Source: Streptomyces sp. NBC_01716
GTDB lineage: Bacteria > Actinomycetota > Actinomycetes > Streptomycetales > Streptomycetaceae
Length of the DNA stretch: 64,000 bases
Direction: 5' to 3'
Assembly: GCF_036248275.1 (NCBI RefSeq)
Contig: NZ_CP109181.1
Span: 682,001-746,000 of the forward strand
In this document: in pieces, positions 1 through 8,338 of the stretch
Layout of the letters: every line of letters begins with the position of its first letter
How positions within the stretch are numbered: position 1 is the first letter of the stretch
Made by a program: the position numbers and the translations under genes
The notes under the pieces: generated by a model
Seen by the model: only the letters and a program-made list of their open reading frames with translations
Told to the model about the DNA's origin: nothing
Database searches by the model: none

Positions 1-698
1 CCGGTCGCCGCGTACGTCAGCACACACCCGAGGGTGAACACATCGCTCTTGGCCCCCACGCGCTCCCCGAGCACCTGCTCGGGCGACATGAACCCCGGGG
101 AGCCGATGGCCATCCCCGTACTGGTCAACAGGGACTCCACGGACGTTTCGAGTGCTCGTGCGATCCCGAAGTCGATGACTTTCGTGCCGTCCACGGTGAG
201 CATCACGTTGGACGGCTTCAGGTCGCGGTGCACGATACCGGCACCGTGAATATCCTTGAGTGCCCTCAGGAGCCCGTCGGCGAGGGCGTGCAGGGAGGCG
301 GCCGGCAACGGCCCGTACAGCCGCACGACTTGTTCCAGCGAGAGTCCGGGAACGTACGCCGTGGCGACCCACGGCGGTTCGTCCGCCGGACCCGCGTCGA
401 GCACCGGCGCCGTATACCGCTCGCCGACCTTCCGCGCGGCCTCGATCTCACGCCGGAACCGCGCCCTGAACTGCCGGTCGGACACATGCTCTTCGTGCAC
501 CACCTTCACGGCCACGGTCCGCCCGTTGTCCGACCGCGCGAGGAACACCCGCCCCATGCCACCCGCACCGAGCCGCCCGAGCAGCAGATACGGCCCGATG
601 CGCGCGGGATCGCTCACCGCGAGCGGCTTGACACCCCCGTCCGCCCCGTCGTCCCGCCCGTCCGGCTCGTCGCGCCCGTCCCCGTCGGTACCGCTCAT
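1..698 (-). CDS. Serine/threonine protein kinase, N-terminal kinase domain (partial)
   Basis: Hanks-type Ser/Thr kinase running off the left edge of the window, so only the first ~232 residues are visible. A Gly/Asp-rich leader of ~30 residues is followed by the P-loop GAGGMG (44-49), the ATP-binding AVK lysine (K65), the catalytic HRDLKPSN loop (HRD 157-159), DFG (176-178) and an SPE at ~205-207 in the place of APE. All active-site residues are present, so the visible part looks active. The ATG at 698 is the only good start near the domain. Actinomycete relatives normally carry a juxtamembrane segment and an extracellular sensor beyond the kinase domain; that part lies outside the window. 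Substrates cannot be told from sequence. Confidence 0.93.
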   Translation of the reverse strand, partial: MSGTDGDGRDEPDGRDDGADGGVKPLAVSDPARIGPYLLLGRLGAGGMGRVFLARSDNGRTVAVKVVHEEHVSDRQFRARFRREIEAARKVGERYTAPVLDAGPADEPPWVATAYVPGLSLEQVVRLYGPLPAASLHALADGLLRALKDIHGAGIVHRDLKPSNVMLTVDGTKVIDFGIARALETSVESLLTSTGMAIGSPGFMSPEQVLGERVGAKSDVFTLGCVLTYAAT

Positions 699-751
699 GA
701 TGGTGCTGCTCCCCGTTCTGCCCGCCTGATCGCGGGTCAACTCGGACGAGA

Positions 752-1556
752 CTAGGGGTTGTTCAGGTACGTGGCGAAGCCGAGGTCCGCTGACAGGGGG
801 CCGGGAAGGGGATGCCGCCGCTGATGTGTCTGCTCCATGCTTCGGCGGTCGGCGACTTCCGGCAGGGGCGAGGTCTTCGACGCTGCCGTCGGCCAAGTCG
901 CCGACCACGGCGATCAGATCGGGCTGGGTCGCGTTGATGGTGTCGACGACCCGCTCCGTGAAGCCACGCCCCAGGACCGGCCCCAGATGAAGGTCGCTGA
1001 CGACCGCGACGCGGAAGCCGTGCGCGCTGCGCGGCAATTTAGCCAGCGGGATGGTCAGGCGTTTCACCCGCGGGCCTTTCAGGACGCTGTACGTGCCGTG
1101 CCCCACCGTGCCGAGAGCGACCGCCGCCCAGGCGCCGCCCACGGTGCGGGCGATAAAGACCCGCCGTGACGCGGGGCTCGGTATGGGGACCGTGCGGACC
1201 TGCGGACCGTCGTTCGCGCGCGTAACGGTCTGCGACTTGACCGCGCCTCAGCGGAGGAGCAAGGGACGCACGACTTCGGCCGTCAGCAACGCGAGTGTCA
1301 GGTAGAGAAAGAGGGCTGCCCACAAGTAGCCGGGCCAGGACAGCACTTGCTGGAGCCGGAAGGGTGCGTGGGTGAGGCGGGCCGCGGTGGCGCCCGCCGC
1401 CAGGAGTGGTCCCGTGACAAAGACAAAGGTGGCCAGGATCCATGGGACGGAATGGCGCCGCATGGTGTCCCGAACGAGGCGCCACCAGACGTACCGGTGC
1501 AGTGTGGTCAGGGCGGCTATCGCGGCAAGTGCGGCGGTCGCGTAGAGAATCGGCAT
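752..1556 (-). pseudogene. Membrane-anchored metallophosphoesterase, broken by nonsense codon and 3' truncation
   Basis: The first 102 codons (from ATG 1556) give an N-terminal membrane region with three or four hydrophobic helices. A TGA at 1250-1248 interrupts the frame, but the same frame continues with clear calcineurin-like phosphoesterase sequence, including the metal-binding SDLHLG (~1000-1016) and GDLADGSVEDL motifs. After that motif (~900) homology appears to stop; the later metal-binding GNHE and GHTH blocks are absent and another frame ends at the TAG at ~753. Intact relatives are ~350-400 residues. A single CGA-to-TGA change would explain the stop. The gene is therefore probably dead by both a point nonsense mutation and loss of its 3' half. 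Confidence 0.75.
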
Positions 1557-1623
1557 GTTGTTCCTGTGGGTTATGGAAGCCCGGTCAGGCGGAATGTGTC
1601 AGGCGAAGACCAGCCGCGACGCG

Positions 1624-2499
1624 CTACGCGGGCCGCATGCCGTCGAGCAACGACACCGTTTCCGACCACAGTTGGCGCTGCACCTGCTCGCCGCGTCCGG
1701 GCTCGGGGCACTGCAAGGGCTTGGCGTCGCGTACGGAGAAGTAACCGCCGCTGGTCGACGCGAACGCCGGGTCGGTCACGAGACGCAGGATGATTCCGGC
1801 GCCCCTGCGCGGGTCGCCCACCCTGAGCGTGCTCAGCACGCGGTGGAGAACGGCGGAGCCGGGCAGGTCCCGTCCCAGGCCGGTGACATTGAAGCCGGGA
1901 TCGCAGCAGTTGACCGTGGTCTGAGTTGTGTCCAGACGCCGGGCCAGCTCCTGGGTCCACATGATGGCCATCAGCTTCGTGCGGCCGTACAGCGCCATCG
2001 ACTCGCGCCGCGTGTACCGGGCGGTGGACCGCAGATCCGTGGCCGGTGTGATGCCGCCTGCCCGCCGGGCCGCCTCCGACGCGACGTTGACGACGCGCGC
2101 CGGAGCGGACGCCCGGAGCGTGCCGGTCAGCTCCTCGGTGAGCGCGAAGGGGCCGAGATAGTTCACCGCGGTCATCTCCGCGAGGCCCTCGGCCGTGGTG
2201 CGCTGACCGAAGGCGTGCAGGCCCGCGTTGTTGACCAGCGCGTCCACCCGCCCGTACCGCGCGGCGATCTCCCGCCCCGCCCGCCGCGCCTGCGCGACCA
2301 GGCCGAGATCGGCGAGGAAGACATCCGCCTGTACGTCGTCGGCCACACTCCCCAGCTCCGTCAGGAGCGCTCCGGCTTTGGCCTCGGACCGGGCCACAAT
2401 GCCCAGCCGGTAGCCGCGGCGTACCAGGCCCAGGGCAGTGACGCGGCCCAGTCCGGACGTCGCACCGGTGATCACGGCAACAGGTCGGGTCGTGGTCAT
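1624..2499 (-). CDS. Short-chain dehydrogenase/reductase (SDR)
   Basis: Classical-size SDR of 291 residues. It has the Rossmann cofactor motif TGATSGLG (11-18), NNAG (90-93), a serine at 141 and the catalytic YGRTK (Y171, K175). The basic residues after the first beta-alpha unit (RSEAK) favour NADP(H). I chose ATG 2499, preceded by GGAG five to six bases upstream, over upstream in-frame starts that would cross the palindromic operator. It is divergent from a MarR-family gene at 2556 and shares a 57-bp intergenic region with it, so it is the likely target of that regulator. The substrate cannot be named; a redox detoxification role is typical of MarR-SDR pairs. Confidence 0.88.
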   Translation of the reverse strand: MTTTRPVAVITGATSGLGRVTALGLVRRGYRLGIVARSEAKAGALLTELGSVADDVQADVFLADLGLVAQARRAGREIAARYGRVDALVNNAGLHAFGQRTTAEGLAEMTAVNYLGPFALTEELTGTLRASAPARVVNVASEAARRAGGITPATDLRSTARYTRRESMALYGRTKLMAIMWTQELARRLDTTQTTVNCCDPGFNVTGLGRDLPGSAVLHRVLSTLRVGDPRRGAGIILRLVTDPAFASTSGGYFSVRDAKPLQCPEPGRGEQVQRQLWSETVSLLDGMRPA

Positions 2500-2508
2500 C
2501 ACCACTCC

Positions 2509-2530
2509 ATTCATGAGGTACCTCATGAAT
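2509..2530. promoter_or_regulatory. Perfect 22-bp palindrome, probable MarR operator
   Basis: Half-site ATTCATGAGGT followed immediately by its exact reverse complement, centred between 2519 and 2520. It lies in the 57 bp between the divergent SDR and MarR starts, 10 bp from the SDR start codon and 26 bp from the MarR start. Size and symmetry fit a winged-helix MarR dimer site. Binding by the adjacent regulator is inferred from position. Confidence 0.75.
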
Positions 2531-2555
2531 CCCGTGTGCGACGATACCCGACACC

Positions 2556-3059
2556 ATGAGCGATCACGAAGCACCACCGGCCGGCACCGACCCAGCGCGT
2601 GCGGGCCTGCGGTTCCTGACCGTCGCCCACCAGGTCAGAGGCGCGGTCGACCAGCGCATGGCCGCCGCGGGACTGTCGCTGGCCCGGACCAAACTGCTTC
2701 AGCTGCTCGCCTCGCACGGCGGCATGCACCAGGCCGAACTCGCCGAGGCGCTCGGCCAGGCACCGCGCTCGGTCACCCAGGCCGTGGAAGCTCTCGAACG
2801 CCTCCACCTGATCACCCGCGCCACCGACCCCACCGACCGACGCCGCAAGACCGTCGAACTGACGGACAAGGGCCGGTCGGCCCTCACGGCCGGCGAGCAC
2901 GCCGGCCGGCAGGTTCTGCGACAGATCTTCGGAGCCCTCGACCGAGGCCAACTGGCCGATCTGGAAAGGCTGCTCACCCGCACGCAGGCGTCCCTCGACG
3001 ACACGCGTCGCGAACCGACCGACGTAGCGGACGAGATGACGCCCGACGTCAATCCGTAA
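2556..3059 (+). CDS. MarR family transcriptional regulator
   Basis: 167-residue winged-helix regulator. The HTH is seen at about 50-85 (MHQAELAEAL...RSVTQAVEALE), followed by the wing with the typical DPTDRRRKTVELTDKG signature (~90-108) and a C-terminal dimerisation helix. MarR proteins usually repress their own gene and a divergent redox or efflux gene, released by phenolic or oxidising ligands. Here the divergent partner is the SDR at 1624-2499 and the shared intergenic palindrome is the expected operator. The C-terminal ~15 residues are charged and probably flexible. Confidence 0.92.
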   Translation: MSDHEAPPAGTDPARAGLRFLTVAHQVRGAVDQRMAAAGLSLARTKLLQLLASHGGMHQAELAEALGQAPRSVTQAVEALERLHLITRATDPTDRRRKTVELTDKGRSALTAGEHAGRQVLRQIFGALDRGQLADLERLLTRTQASLDDTRREPTDVADEMTPDVNP

Positions 3060-3320
3060 CACCCCGCCCGCCCCCATCACACGTCTAGCCGGAACAGGTC
3101 TCCGCATGACACGCCCCGGCCCCTGAGCTGCTGTACGGGTCCCAGGCGCGGTGGCCCATTCGAGGGCCATTTCACGGCGGTGCTTTCGCCTTCGGCGGTC
3201 GGACCGGTGTGGCGGGCTAGCTTGGCTGCACCGCCCTGGTGCGGACGCACCTCACGAGCGGCGTAACGGCTGTTCGTGCGCCCTGGTGGTCTCCTGGCGA
3301 GCGAGCAGAGGAAGCCTGAC

Positions 3321-4340
3321 ATGTCCAACCACTTCACCGGCCTCAGCCTTGGGGCGCCGCTCGGCGACCAGCGTCTCGATCTGTGCGATCTGTATGCCTT
3401 CGGGGCACCCGGCGATCCGAGCAGGACCGTTCTCATCCTCAACGCCAATCCCGACGCCGACGCCCTGCACCCCGACGCCGTGTACCGCCTCAACATCGAC
3501 AACGACGGCGACTACCTGACCGACGTCGCCTTCAGCTGGGTGTTCAGCCGCCCGGCGGCCGACGGCTCGCAGACCTACAGCGTCTTCATGGCCACCGGCC
3601 CGGACTCCCGTAAGCCCGAGGCGGTCGGCACCAAGATCGTGTCGGACGCGGCGGTCTCCTTCGACACCGAGGCCAACGTGGTCACCAGCGGCGACTACAA
3701 GGTGGCCGCCGGCAGCCGCAGTGACGCCTTCTTCTTCGACTTCGACGGCATCCAGAACCTCTTCGACACCAGTGGCAAGCGGAATTTCACGGAACCGCAT
3801 CTGAGCGGGGAGTCCCCGTGGACCGGTGTCGACTCCAACAGCACGGCCAACGTCTTCTCGATGGCCGTCGAACTGCCGACCGCCGAGCTGGCGCCCCGGT
3901 CCGAGCTGCACGTCTGGGGCCGGTGCAGTGTCCTGCGCGACGGTGAACTCGTACACGCCGACCGGGCCGGGCACCCGTCGGTGAGCAGCTTCTTCAACAC
4001 CGACGACACCAAGGAGGAGTACAACGCGAGCGAGCCCGTCAACGACCGGGCGCGGTGGACGGACCAGTTCGTCCACCTGCTGGGGCACACCGGCGACTAC
4101 GCGCGGGAGGAGGCGATCGCCGCGCTCGACGAGCACGGCATCCTGCCGGACGTGCTGCGCTTCGATCCGTCCAAGCCCGCCGCGTACCCCAACGGCCGTA
4201 CGTTCACGGAAGACGTCATCGACATCCGCGTCGCGTTCCTCACCAAGAACGAGGCCCCGCCCACCGGCCTGACGCCGCACACCGACACCCTGAACCGCTT
4301 CCCGTACCTCGGCAACCCGCACCCCGCGCCCGCTTCCTGA
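3321..4340 (+). CDS. DUF4331 family protein
   Basis: 339-residue protein beginning MSNHFTGLSLGAPLGDQRLDLCDLYAF, the characteristic opening of DUF4331 proteins, followed by repeated Asp/Asn-rich segments (LNANPDAD, NIDNDGDY) and the DVIDIRVAFLTKNE region near the C-terminus. No signal peptide is visible in this copy, unlike many family members. ATG 3321 has an AGAGGAAG ribosome site 8 bases upstream. The family has no settled biochemical function. The gene stands alone: upstream is a 260-bp space with no gene I can recognise, and downstream its stop codon overlaps, in another frame, the start of an SDR remnant. Confidence 0.88.
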   Translation: MSNHFTGLSLGAPLGDQRLDLCDLYAFGAPGDPSRTVLILNANPDADALHPDAVYRLNIDNDGDYLTDVAFSWVFSRPAADGSQTYSVFMATGPDSRKPEAVGTKIVSDAAVSFDTEANVVTSGDYKVAAGSRSDAFFFDFDGIQNLFDTSGKRNFTEPHLSGESPWTGVDSNSTANVFSMAVELPTAELAPRSELHVWGRCSVLRDGELVHADRAGHPSVSSFFNTDDTKEEYNASEPVNDRARWTDQFVHLLGHTGDYAREEAIAALDEHGILPDVLRFDPSKPAAYPNGRTFTEDVIDIRVAFLTKNEAPPTGLTPHTDTLNRFPYLGNPHPAPAS

Positions 4341-4650
4341 CGGTGCCGACCGACGTGACCTCGAACGACGCTGTGGCAGCCCTCGTGGAAGCCGCGGTCA
4401 ACCGATTCGGAAGAATCGACGTGCTCGTCAACAACGCCGGAATCGGAAAGGTGAGCGCGGTCGAATCGGCGACGTTCGAGGACGACGTCCGCGTTCTCGG
4501 ACAGTCTTCGCCAGGAGCTGGCGGGCACCGGTATCCAGGTCTCGGTGATTCATCCGGCGATCGCCGCCACCGACCTGCCCAGCGACGCGGAGGATGCGGA
4601 GATGCCTCCCCCCGTTCCGGCACAGCAGGCGGCGTGTCGTGCTGCCGCGT
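4334..4650 (+). pseudogene. SDR family oxidoreductase remnant
   Basis: Two blocks of SDR sequence in different frames. Block one (4334 to ~4497) reads as the middle of the Rossmann domain, with FGRIDVLVNNAGIG. Block two (~4500 to ~4630, another frame) reads as the C-terminal part, LRQELAGTGIQVSVIHPAIAATDLP then a proline-rich tail. The glycine-rich cofactor motif and the catalytic YxxxK segment are both missing, so this is an internally deleted and 5'-truncated gene. It begins inside the last codons of the DUF4331 gene, which suggests the fusion of two once-distant sequences. Confidence 0.7.
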
Positions 4651-4763
4651 ACGGCCAATATGCCGCTGCTCGGCGAGGCTCTGTCACCGCGTGAAGAGGG
4701 GCTCCGCGACCACCGGACGATTCCGGGACGGGCTTCGGGGTGCGGGGCTCGCACGTTGTCAGG

Positions 4764-4795
4764 GGCCCCACTGGTACCGCGGTACCAGTGGGGCC
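4764..4795. repeat. Perfect 32-bp palindrome
   Basis: Half-site GGCCCCACTGGTACCG with its exact reverse complement, centred between 4779 and 4780. It lies between the SDR remnant and a LuxR-type tail fragment, ~175 bp upstream of the MarR gene at 4970. With no loop it is a poor terminator by itself; an operator or a recombination/insertion scar is as likely. I see no second copy in the window. Confidence 0.6.
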
Positions 4796-4802
4796 ACGAA
4801 GA

Positions 4803-4901
4803 GTCGCCGTCGGCCGGGTCCTCGCCAAGATCGGGGCCAGGGAGCGCGTCCAGGCCGTGATCATCGCGTACGACGCGGGGCTGGTCCAGGCGAAGCCGTA
4901 G
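4803..4901 (+). pseudogene. LuxR/NarL-type response regulator, C-terminal tail fragment
   Basis: Thirty-two codons in one frame (VAVGRVLAKIGARERVQAVIIAYDAGLV then stop) match the recognition and last helices of a NarL/LuxR HTH domain, normally written as VxRxLxKLxxRDRxQAVVxAYExGLV. Nothing upstream in this or other frames continues the domain; the fragment begins right after the 32-bp palindrome. It is a gene remnant left by deletion. Confidence 0.6.
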
Positions 4902-4969
4902 CGGGATGCGGGGGCGGGTGGCGACCGCCCCCACCGAGCGATCGGCACGGGTGTGTCAAACTCCTTGAT

Positions 4970-5440
4970 ATGCGTGAAGATGAAGATCAGCCGCTGGGCT
5001 TCCTGCTCTACCAGGTGATGGCCGCACTGCGTCCGCTTACGGCGGCGGAACTCCAGCCGCTCGGCATCGGGTTGCCGGAGTTCGTGTGTATGCGCAGCCT
5101 GTCCATGTTCCCGTCCCAGTCCAACGCGGAACTGGCCCGCCATGCCGGTGTGTCGCCGCAGGCGATGAACAAGGTCGTGCGGGATCTCCAGGAGATGGGC
5201 GCGATCGAGCGGCCGGCGACCGTGTCGTCGGGCAGGAGCCTGCCCGCCCGGCTGACGACCAAGGGCAAGGCCCTTTTCAAGGAGGCCGAGGCGGCGGTGG
5301 GTATCGCGGACGACCGCCTGATGACCCAGCTCGCGTCCGGTGAGCGGCTTGAGCTGAAGAAGCTGCTCCACGCGATCGACGCGCGCAACGTCGGGGGCGG
5401 GGCGACGGCGGCTCGGTCACGCCGGAGCGTGGCGAAGTAG
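4970..5440 (+). CDS. MarR family transcriptional regulator
   Basis: 156 residues. An N-terminal helix leads into a winged-helix domain: SNAELARHAGVSPQAMNKVVRDLQEMGAIERP as HTH (~48-80), then wing SSGRSLPARLTTKGKALF. ATG 4970 lacks a strong ribosome site; no better start is seen without running into the upstream fragment. Both flanks are gene debris, so no target can be proposed from context, though its own promoter and the 32-bp palindrome upstream are candidates. Confidence 0.85.
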   Translation: MREDEDQPLGFLLYQVMAALRPLTAAELQPLGIGLPEFVCMRSLSMFPSQSNAELARHAGVSPQAMNKVVRDLQEMGAIERPATVSSGRSLPARLTTKGKALFKEAEAAVGIADDRLMTQLASGERLELKKLLHAIDARNVGGGATAARSRRSVAK

Positions 5441-5473
5441 CGGGCGGGCGCCGCGCGCGCCCGGGTCCCCCTG

Positions 5474-5815
5474 TCACGCCCCATCGACGACGGTCAGCTC
5501 GCGCCAGCGGGTCCCCAGCCGCTCGGCGCCCGTCTCGGTCACGACGACGGTGTCGCCCCTCGTGACGTCGTGGGTCCGCGGCGAAGGGGTGGGAGCCTCG
5601 GGTACCTCAAGGAACGGCTTGAGGATGAATGTGGTGTTCGCCGTGATCGGCAGCTCGGCCAGGTGGGACACGTCGCGGTTGGGGAAGAGCAGCCGTGGAG
5701 AAGGGTGAGCATGCCCCGTCGTCCGCGCCCGCCGCAGACTCCACGGCCGCGAAGACATGGTCTCGCGGGGTGAGCCGGTCCGGCACCGCTTGCATCCGCT
5801 GAGGTACGGCGCGGC
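5474..5815 (-). pseudogene. M24-type peptidase C-terminal remnant (tentative)
   Basis: The minus-strand frame ending at the TGA at 5476-5474 reads NRDVSHLAELPITANTTFILKPFLEVP then RGDTVVVTETGAERLG. This resembles the end of Xaa-Pro peptidase/creatinase-fold (M24) enzymes, where a late GDTVVVTEDGARRLG-like segment follows the metal-binding core. Possible related sequence upstream (5720-5810) is in a different frame. No metal ligands are present. It is probably a decayed tail; the family call is uncertain. Confidence 0.4.
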
Positions 5816-5898
5816 CGGGGCCTACTACCGGTGGGGTACGCGTGGTGTCAGCCGTGGGCCGACGCCCCGGACCGGCCCGCCACCGCAGGATCAAGGGC

Positions 5899-6119
5899 AT
5901 GACTTCGCCCACCACTTCCGGCCGCGCCAGTGCTGCCTTTGTCGGCACGCTCGTGGGAACCGCCGCCGGAATCGTGCTGGTTGCCGCCGCCGGAACGTTC
6001 TCCATGACGGTCGGCGGCATCTTCGCCGCCCTGGCGATCGGCGTACCCGCGGTGAGCGGTGCCGTGGTGGGCGCGGCTCTCACACCAGGTCACACTCGCT
6101 GGAATTCGAGGTGGATAGC
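5899..6119 (+). pseudogene. Small membrane protein, 3' end lost or unclear
   Basis: From ATG 5899 the frame encodes a short polar start and two hydrophobic helices (AFVGTLVGTAAGIVLVAAA and the VGGIFAALAIGVPAVSGAVVGAAL region) with Streptomyces-like codon use to about 6085. After that the codon pattern breaks down and the open frame only continues as an antiphase shadow inside the MMPL gene to 6471. The real coding part is probably ~60 codons and its original end seems to have been replaced. Function unknown. It could also be an intact small membrane protein that happens to overlap the next gene. Confidence 0.35.
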
Positions 6120-7490
6120 GTGTCTTCCCCTCGCGGCTCCGCCGCGCCTTTCGTCCCGCCCCCGCCGGACCGGCCCGACCAGGCGCGCGTCAGCCGGTTC
6201 GGTGCCCTGGCCGGCTGGGCGCAGCGCCATCGCTGGGCCACCATCGTGCTCTGGGTGGCCGTTCTGGCCGCCATCACGCTCGGCTCCACGGCCGCAGGCT
6301 CCGCCTACAAGAACGACTTCACGCTGCCGGGCACCGACTCGCAGGCGGCGACCGACCTGTTCAAGAAGCACGGCTCGGACCAGGCCGGTGACAGCGTCGA
6401 GATCGTCTTCAAGGACCCGCAGGGCATCGCCGGCCGTGAGGACACCGTCGCTCCGATGCCGGCCCAGGTGAAGGGGATGGCAGGCGTCGCCGATGTCCGC
6501 AGCCCGTTCGCCGACGCCTCGGCGGTGTCGAAGGACGGCACCATCGCCTACGCGTCCGTGACGCTGGACGGCAAGACGGAAGACGTCCCCAGGGAGGACG
6601 TCGCGAAGATCATTCACACCGCCCAGGACATCGAGACCGAGGGGCTCCAGGTCGAAGTCGGCGGCGAGGCCGCGCGCAACGCAGAGGACAAGGAGGCGCC
6701 GACCGCCGAACTCGCCGGGATCGTGGCCGCCCTGGTCATCCTCGTCCTGCTCTTCGGCTCCCTGCTCGCGGCGTCCCTGCCGCTGATCACCGCGCTCTTC
6801 GCGGTCGGCAGTGCGATCGGCCTGATCGCCCTGGCCTCGCACCTGTTCACCGTCGCCGACTTCACTCCGCCCATCCTGATGCTCGTGGGGCTCGGCGTCG
6901 GCGTCGACTACGCGCTGCTGATCTTCTACCGCTACCGCCAGGAACTCCTGGCCGGTGTCCAGCCCGCCAAGGCGGCCCGTAAAGCACTCGACTCCGCCGG
7001 CCGCACCGTCTTCTTCGCCGGCTGCACCGTCATCGTCGCCCTGCTTGGCCTGGTCGCCCTCGGCCTCGGCTCCCTCCAGGGCATCGCCCTCGCGGTGGCC
7101 GTCACCGTCCTGGTCACCATGGCCGCCTCCCTGGTGCTTCTGCCCGCGCTGCTGGGACTCTTCGGCGGACGCATCCAGCGCCACGTCCTCAAGCAGGCCA
7201 CCAAGGCCACCGCCAGGGGGAAGACCGAGGGCAGCCGCTGGCGCGCCATGGCCCTGGCCGTGCAGCGCCGCCCGGTCCCGACCCTCCTGGTCGGCGTCAT
7301 CGCCCTGCTCGCCCTGTCCGCACCCGCGCTGAGCATGCGCCTGGGCTTCGCCGACTCCGGCAACGACCCCGAGGCCACCACCTCCCGGCAGGCGTACGAC
7401 CTGCTGGCCGAAGGCTTCGGCCCCGGCTTCAACGGCCCCCTCATCGTCCTGGTCAAGGGCAACGCCCCACGGACGCCTGACCGGCCGTAA
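6120..7490 (+). pseudogene. MMPL family transporter, truncated after the first membrane half
   Basis: Starts at GTG 6120 (GAGGTGG upstream). After ~35 residues comes TM1 (WATIVLWVAVLAAITLG), a periplasmic porter domain, then TM helices 2-6 including LVGLGVGVDYALLIFYRYR, the conserved MMPL/RND block, and TM7 (VPTLLVGVIALLALSAPAL) with the start of the second periplasmic domain (YDLLAEGFGPGFNGPLIVLV). It then ends abruptly after seven unrelated residues at residue 456; family members are ~700-770 residues, like the intact paralogue at 31211-33406. Helices 8-12 are missing, so transport is unlikely. It could still yield a stable half protein. A strong hairpin follows directly. Confidence 0.75.
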
Positions 7491-7496
7491 CAGCCC

Positions 7497-7538
7497 GCGG
7501 ATGTGCTCAGCTTCGGAGACCCGGCTGAGCACATCCGC
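7497..7538. terminator. Bidirectional hairpin terminator
   Basis: Perfect 15-bp stem (GCGGATGTGCTCAGC at 7497-7511 and its complement at 7524-7538) with a 12-nt loop. It lies between the convergent MMPL remnant and GntR genes. No T-tract, as usual for Streptomyces. Confidence 0.75.
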
Positions 7539-7572
7539 GCAATTCACGGGCGCACCACGGGAACATCACCCG

Positions 7573-8250
7573 TTACGCCTCCGTGTGCCCGGCCCACCAG
7601 CCCAGCACATGGCCGATGTGCCTGACCATCAGCCGCTCGCACTCCTCGGCCGCCCCCGCCTCCAACAGGTCGAGCAGGTCCAGGTGTTCACGGGCGGACG
7701 CCTGGAGTTCCTCCGTCGCCACCAGATCCGCCAGGCCCGTCAGCCGTGTCTGGGCGCGCAGGTCGGCGACGATGTCGTGCAGCCTCGGGTTGCCGGCCAG
7801 CTTCAGCACAGTGAGGTGGAATGTTGTGTCGGCCTGTAGGTAGTGGGCCAGGTCGGCGTCGCGGGCGCCCCGTACGATCTCCTCGGCCAGGCCGCGCAGA
7901 TGTGCCAGGTCCGCCTCGTGGAGCTTGCCCGCGAGTCGTCCGACCGCGGGGGCTTCCAGCAGCTGGCGTACGTCGACGATCGCGCGCAGTTCGTCCTCGC
8001 TCACCGCGGTGACACGAAAGCCCTTGTTGCGGACGATGTCGACCATGCCGCGCTTGGCGAGGTTGAGCATCGCCTCGCGGACAGGCGTGGCCGAGACACC
8101 GAAGCGAGCGGCCAGGGTCGGGGCCGAGAACACCTCACCGGCGGGCATCTGGCCGGAGACGATGGCCGCGGCGATCGCCTCCTCGACCCGCTCACGCAGG
8201 CTGCTCCCGGGTGTGAGCGGCCCCAGAGGAGGGCTGTCCGCAGTCGCCAT
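7573..8250 (-). CDS. GntR family regulator, FadR/FCD subfamily
   Basis: 225 residues. An N-terminal GntR winged helix (LRERVEEAIAAAIVSGQM..., FGVSATPVREAMLNLAKRGMVDI, residues ~15-80) is followed by an all-helical FCD ligand domain (~90-220) with FHLTVLKLAGNPRL and a late H in MVRHIGHVL, consistent with a metal/carboxylate-binding pocket. ATG 8250 is preceded by GGGGAT; in-frame ATG/TTG codons 12-18 bp upstream are alternatives. It is the last gene in a minus-strand catabolic cluster, and FCD regulators normally repress neighbouring acid-catabolism genes. Shared ATGTCACA motifs before two genes of the cluster are candidate sites. Confidence 0.9.
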   Translation of the reverse strand: MATADSPPLGPLTPGSSLRERVEEAIAAAIVSGQMPAGEVFSAPTLAARFGVSATPVREAMLNLAKRGMVDIVRNKGFRVTAVSEDELRAIVDVRQLLEAPAVGRLAGKLHEADLAHLRGLAEEIVRGARDADLAHYLQADTTFHLTVLKLAGNPRLHDIVADLRAQTRLTGLADLVATEELQASAREHLDLLDLLEAGAAEECERLMVRHIGHVLGWWAGHTEA

Positions 8251-8338
8251 GAATATCCCCATCACCAATCAACAGCCAATCTCTCTCAGTGCAATGGCAC
8301 AGCTTACCGAGCGTCTTCCCTCCGCCGGATGTGACCGC

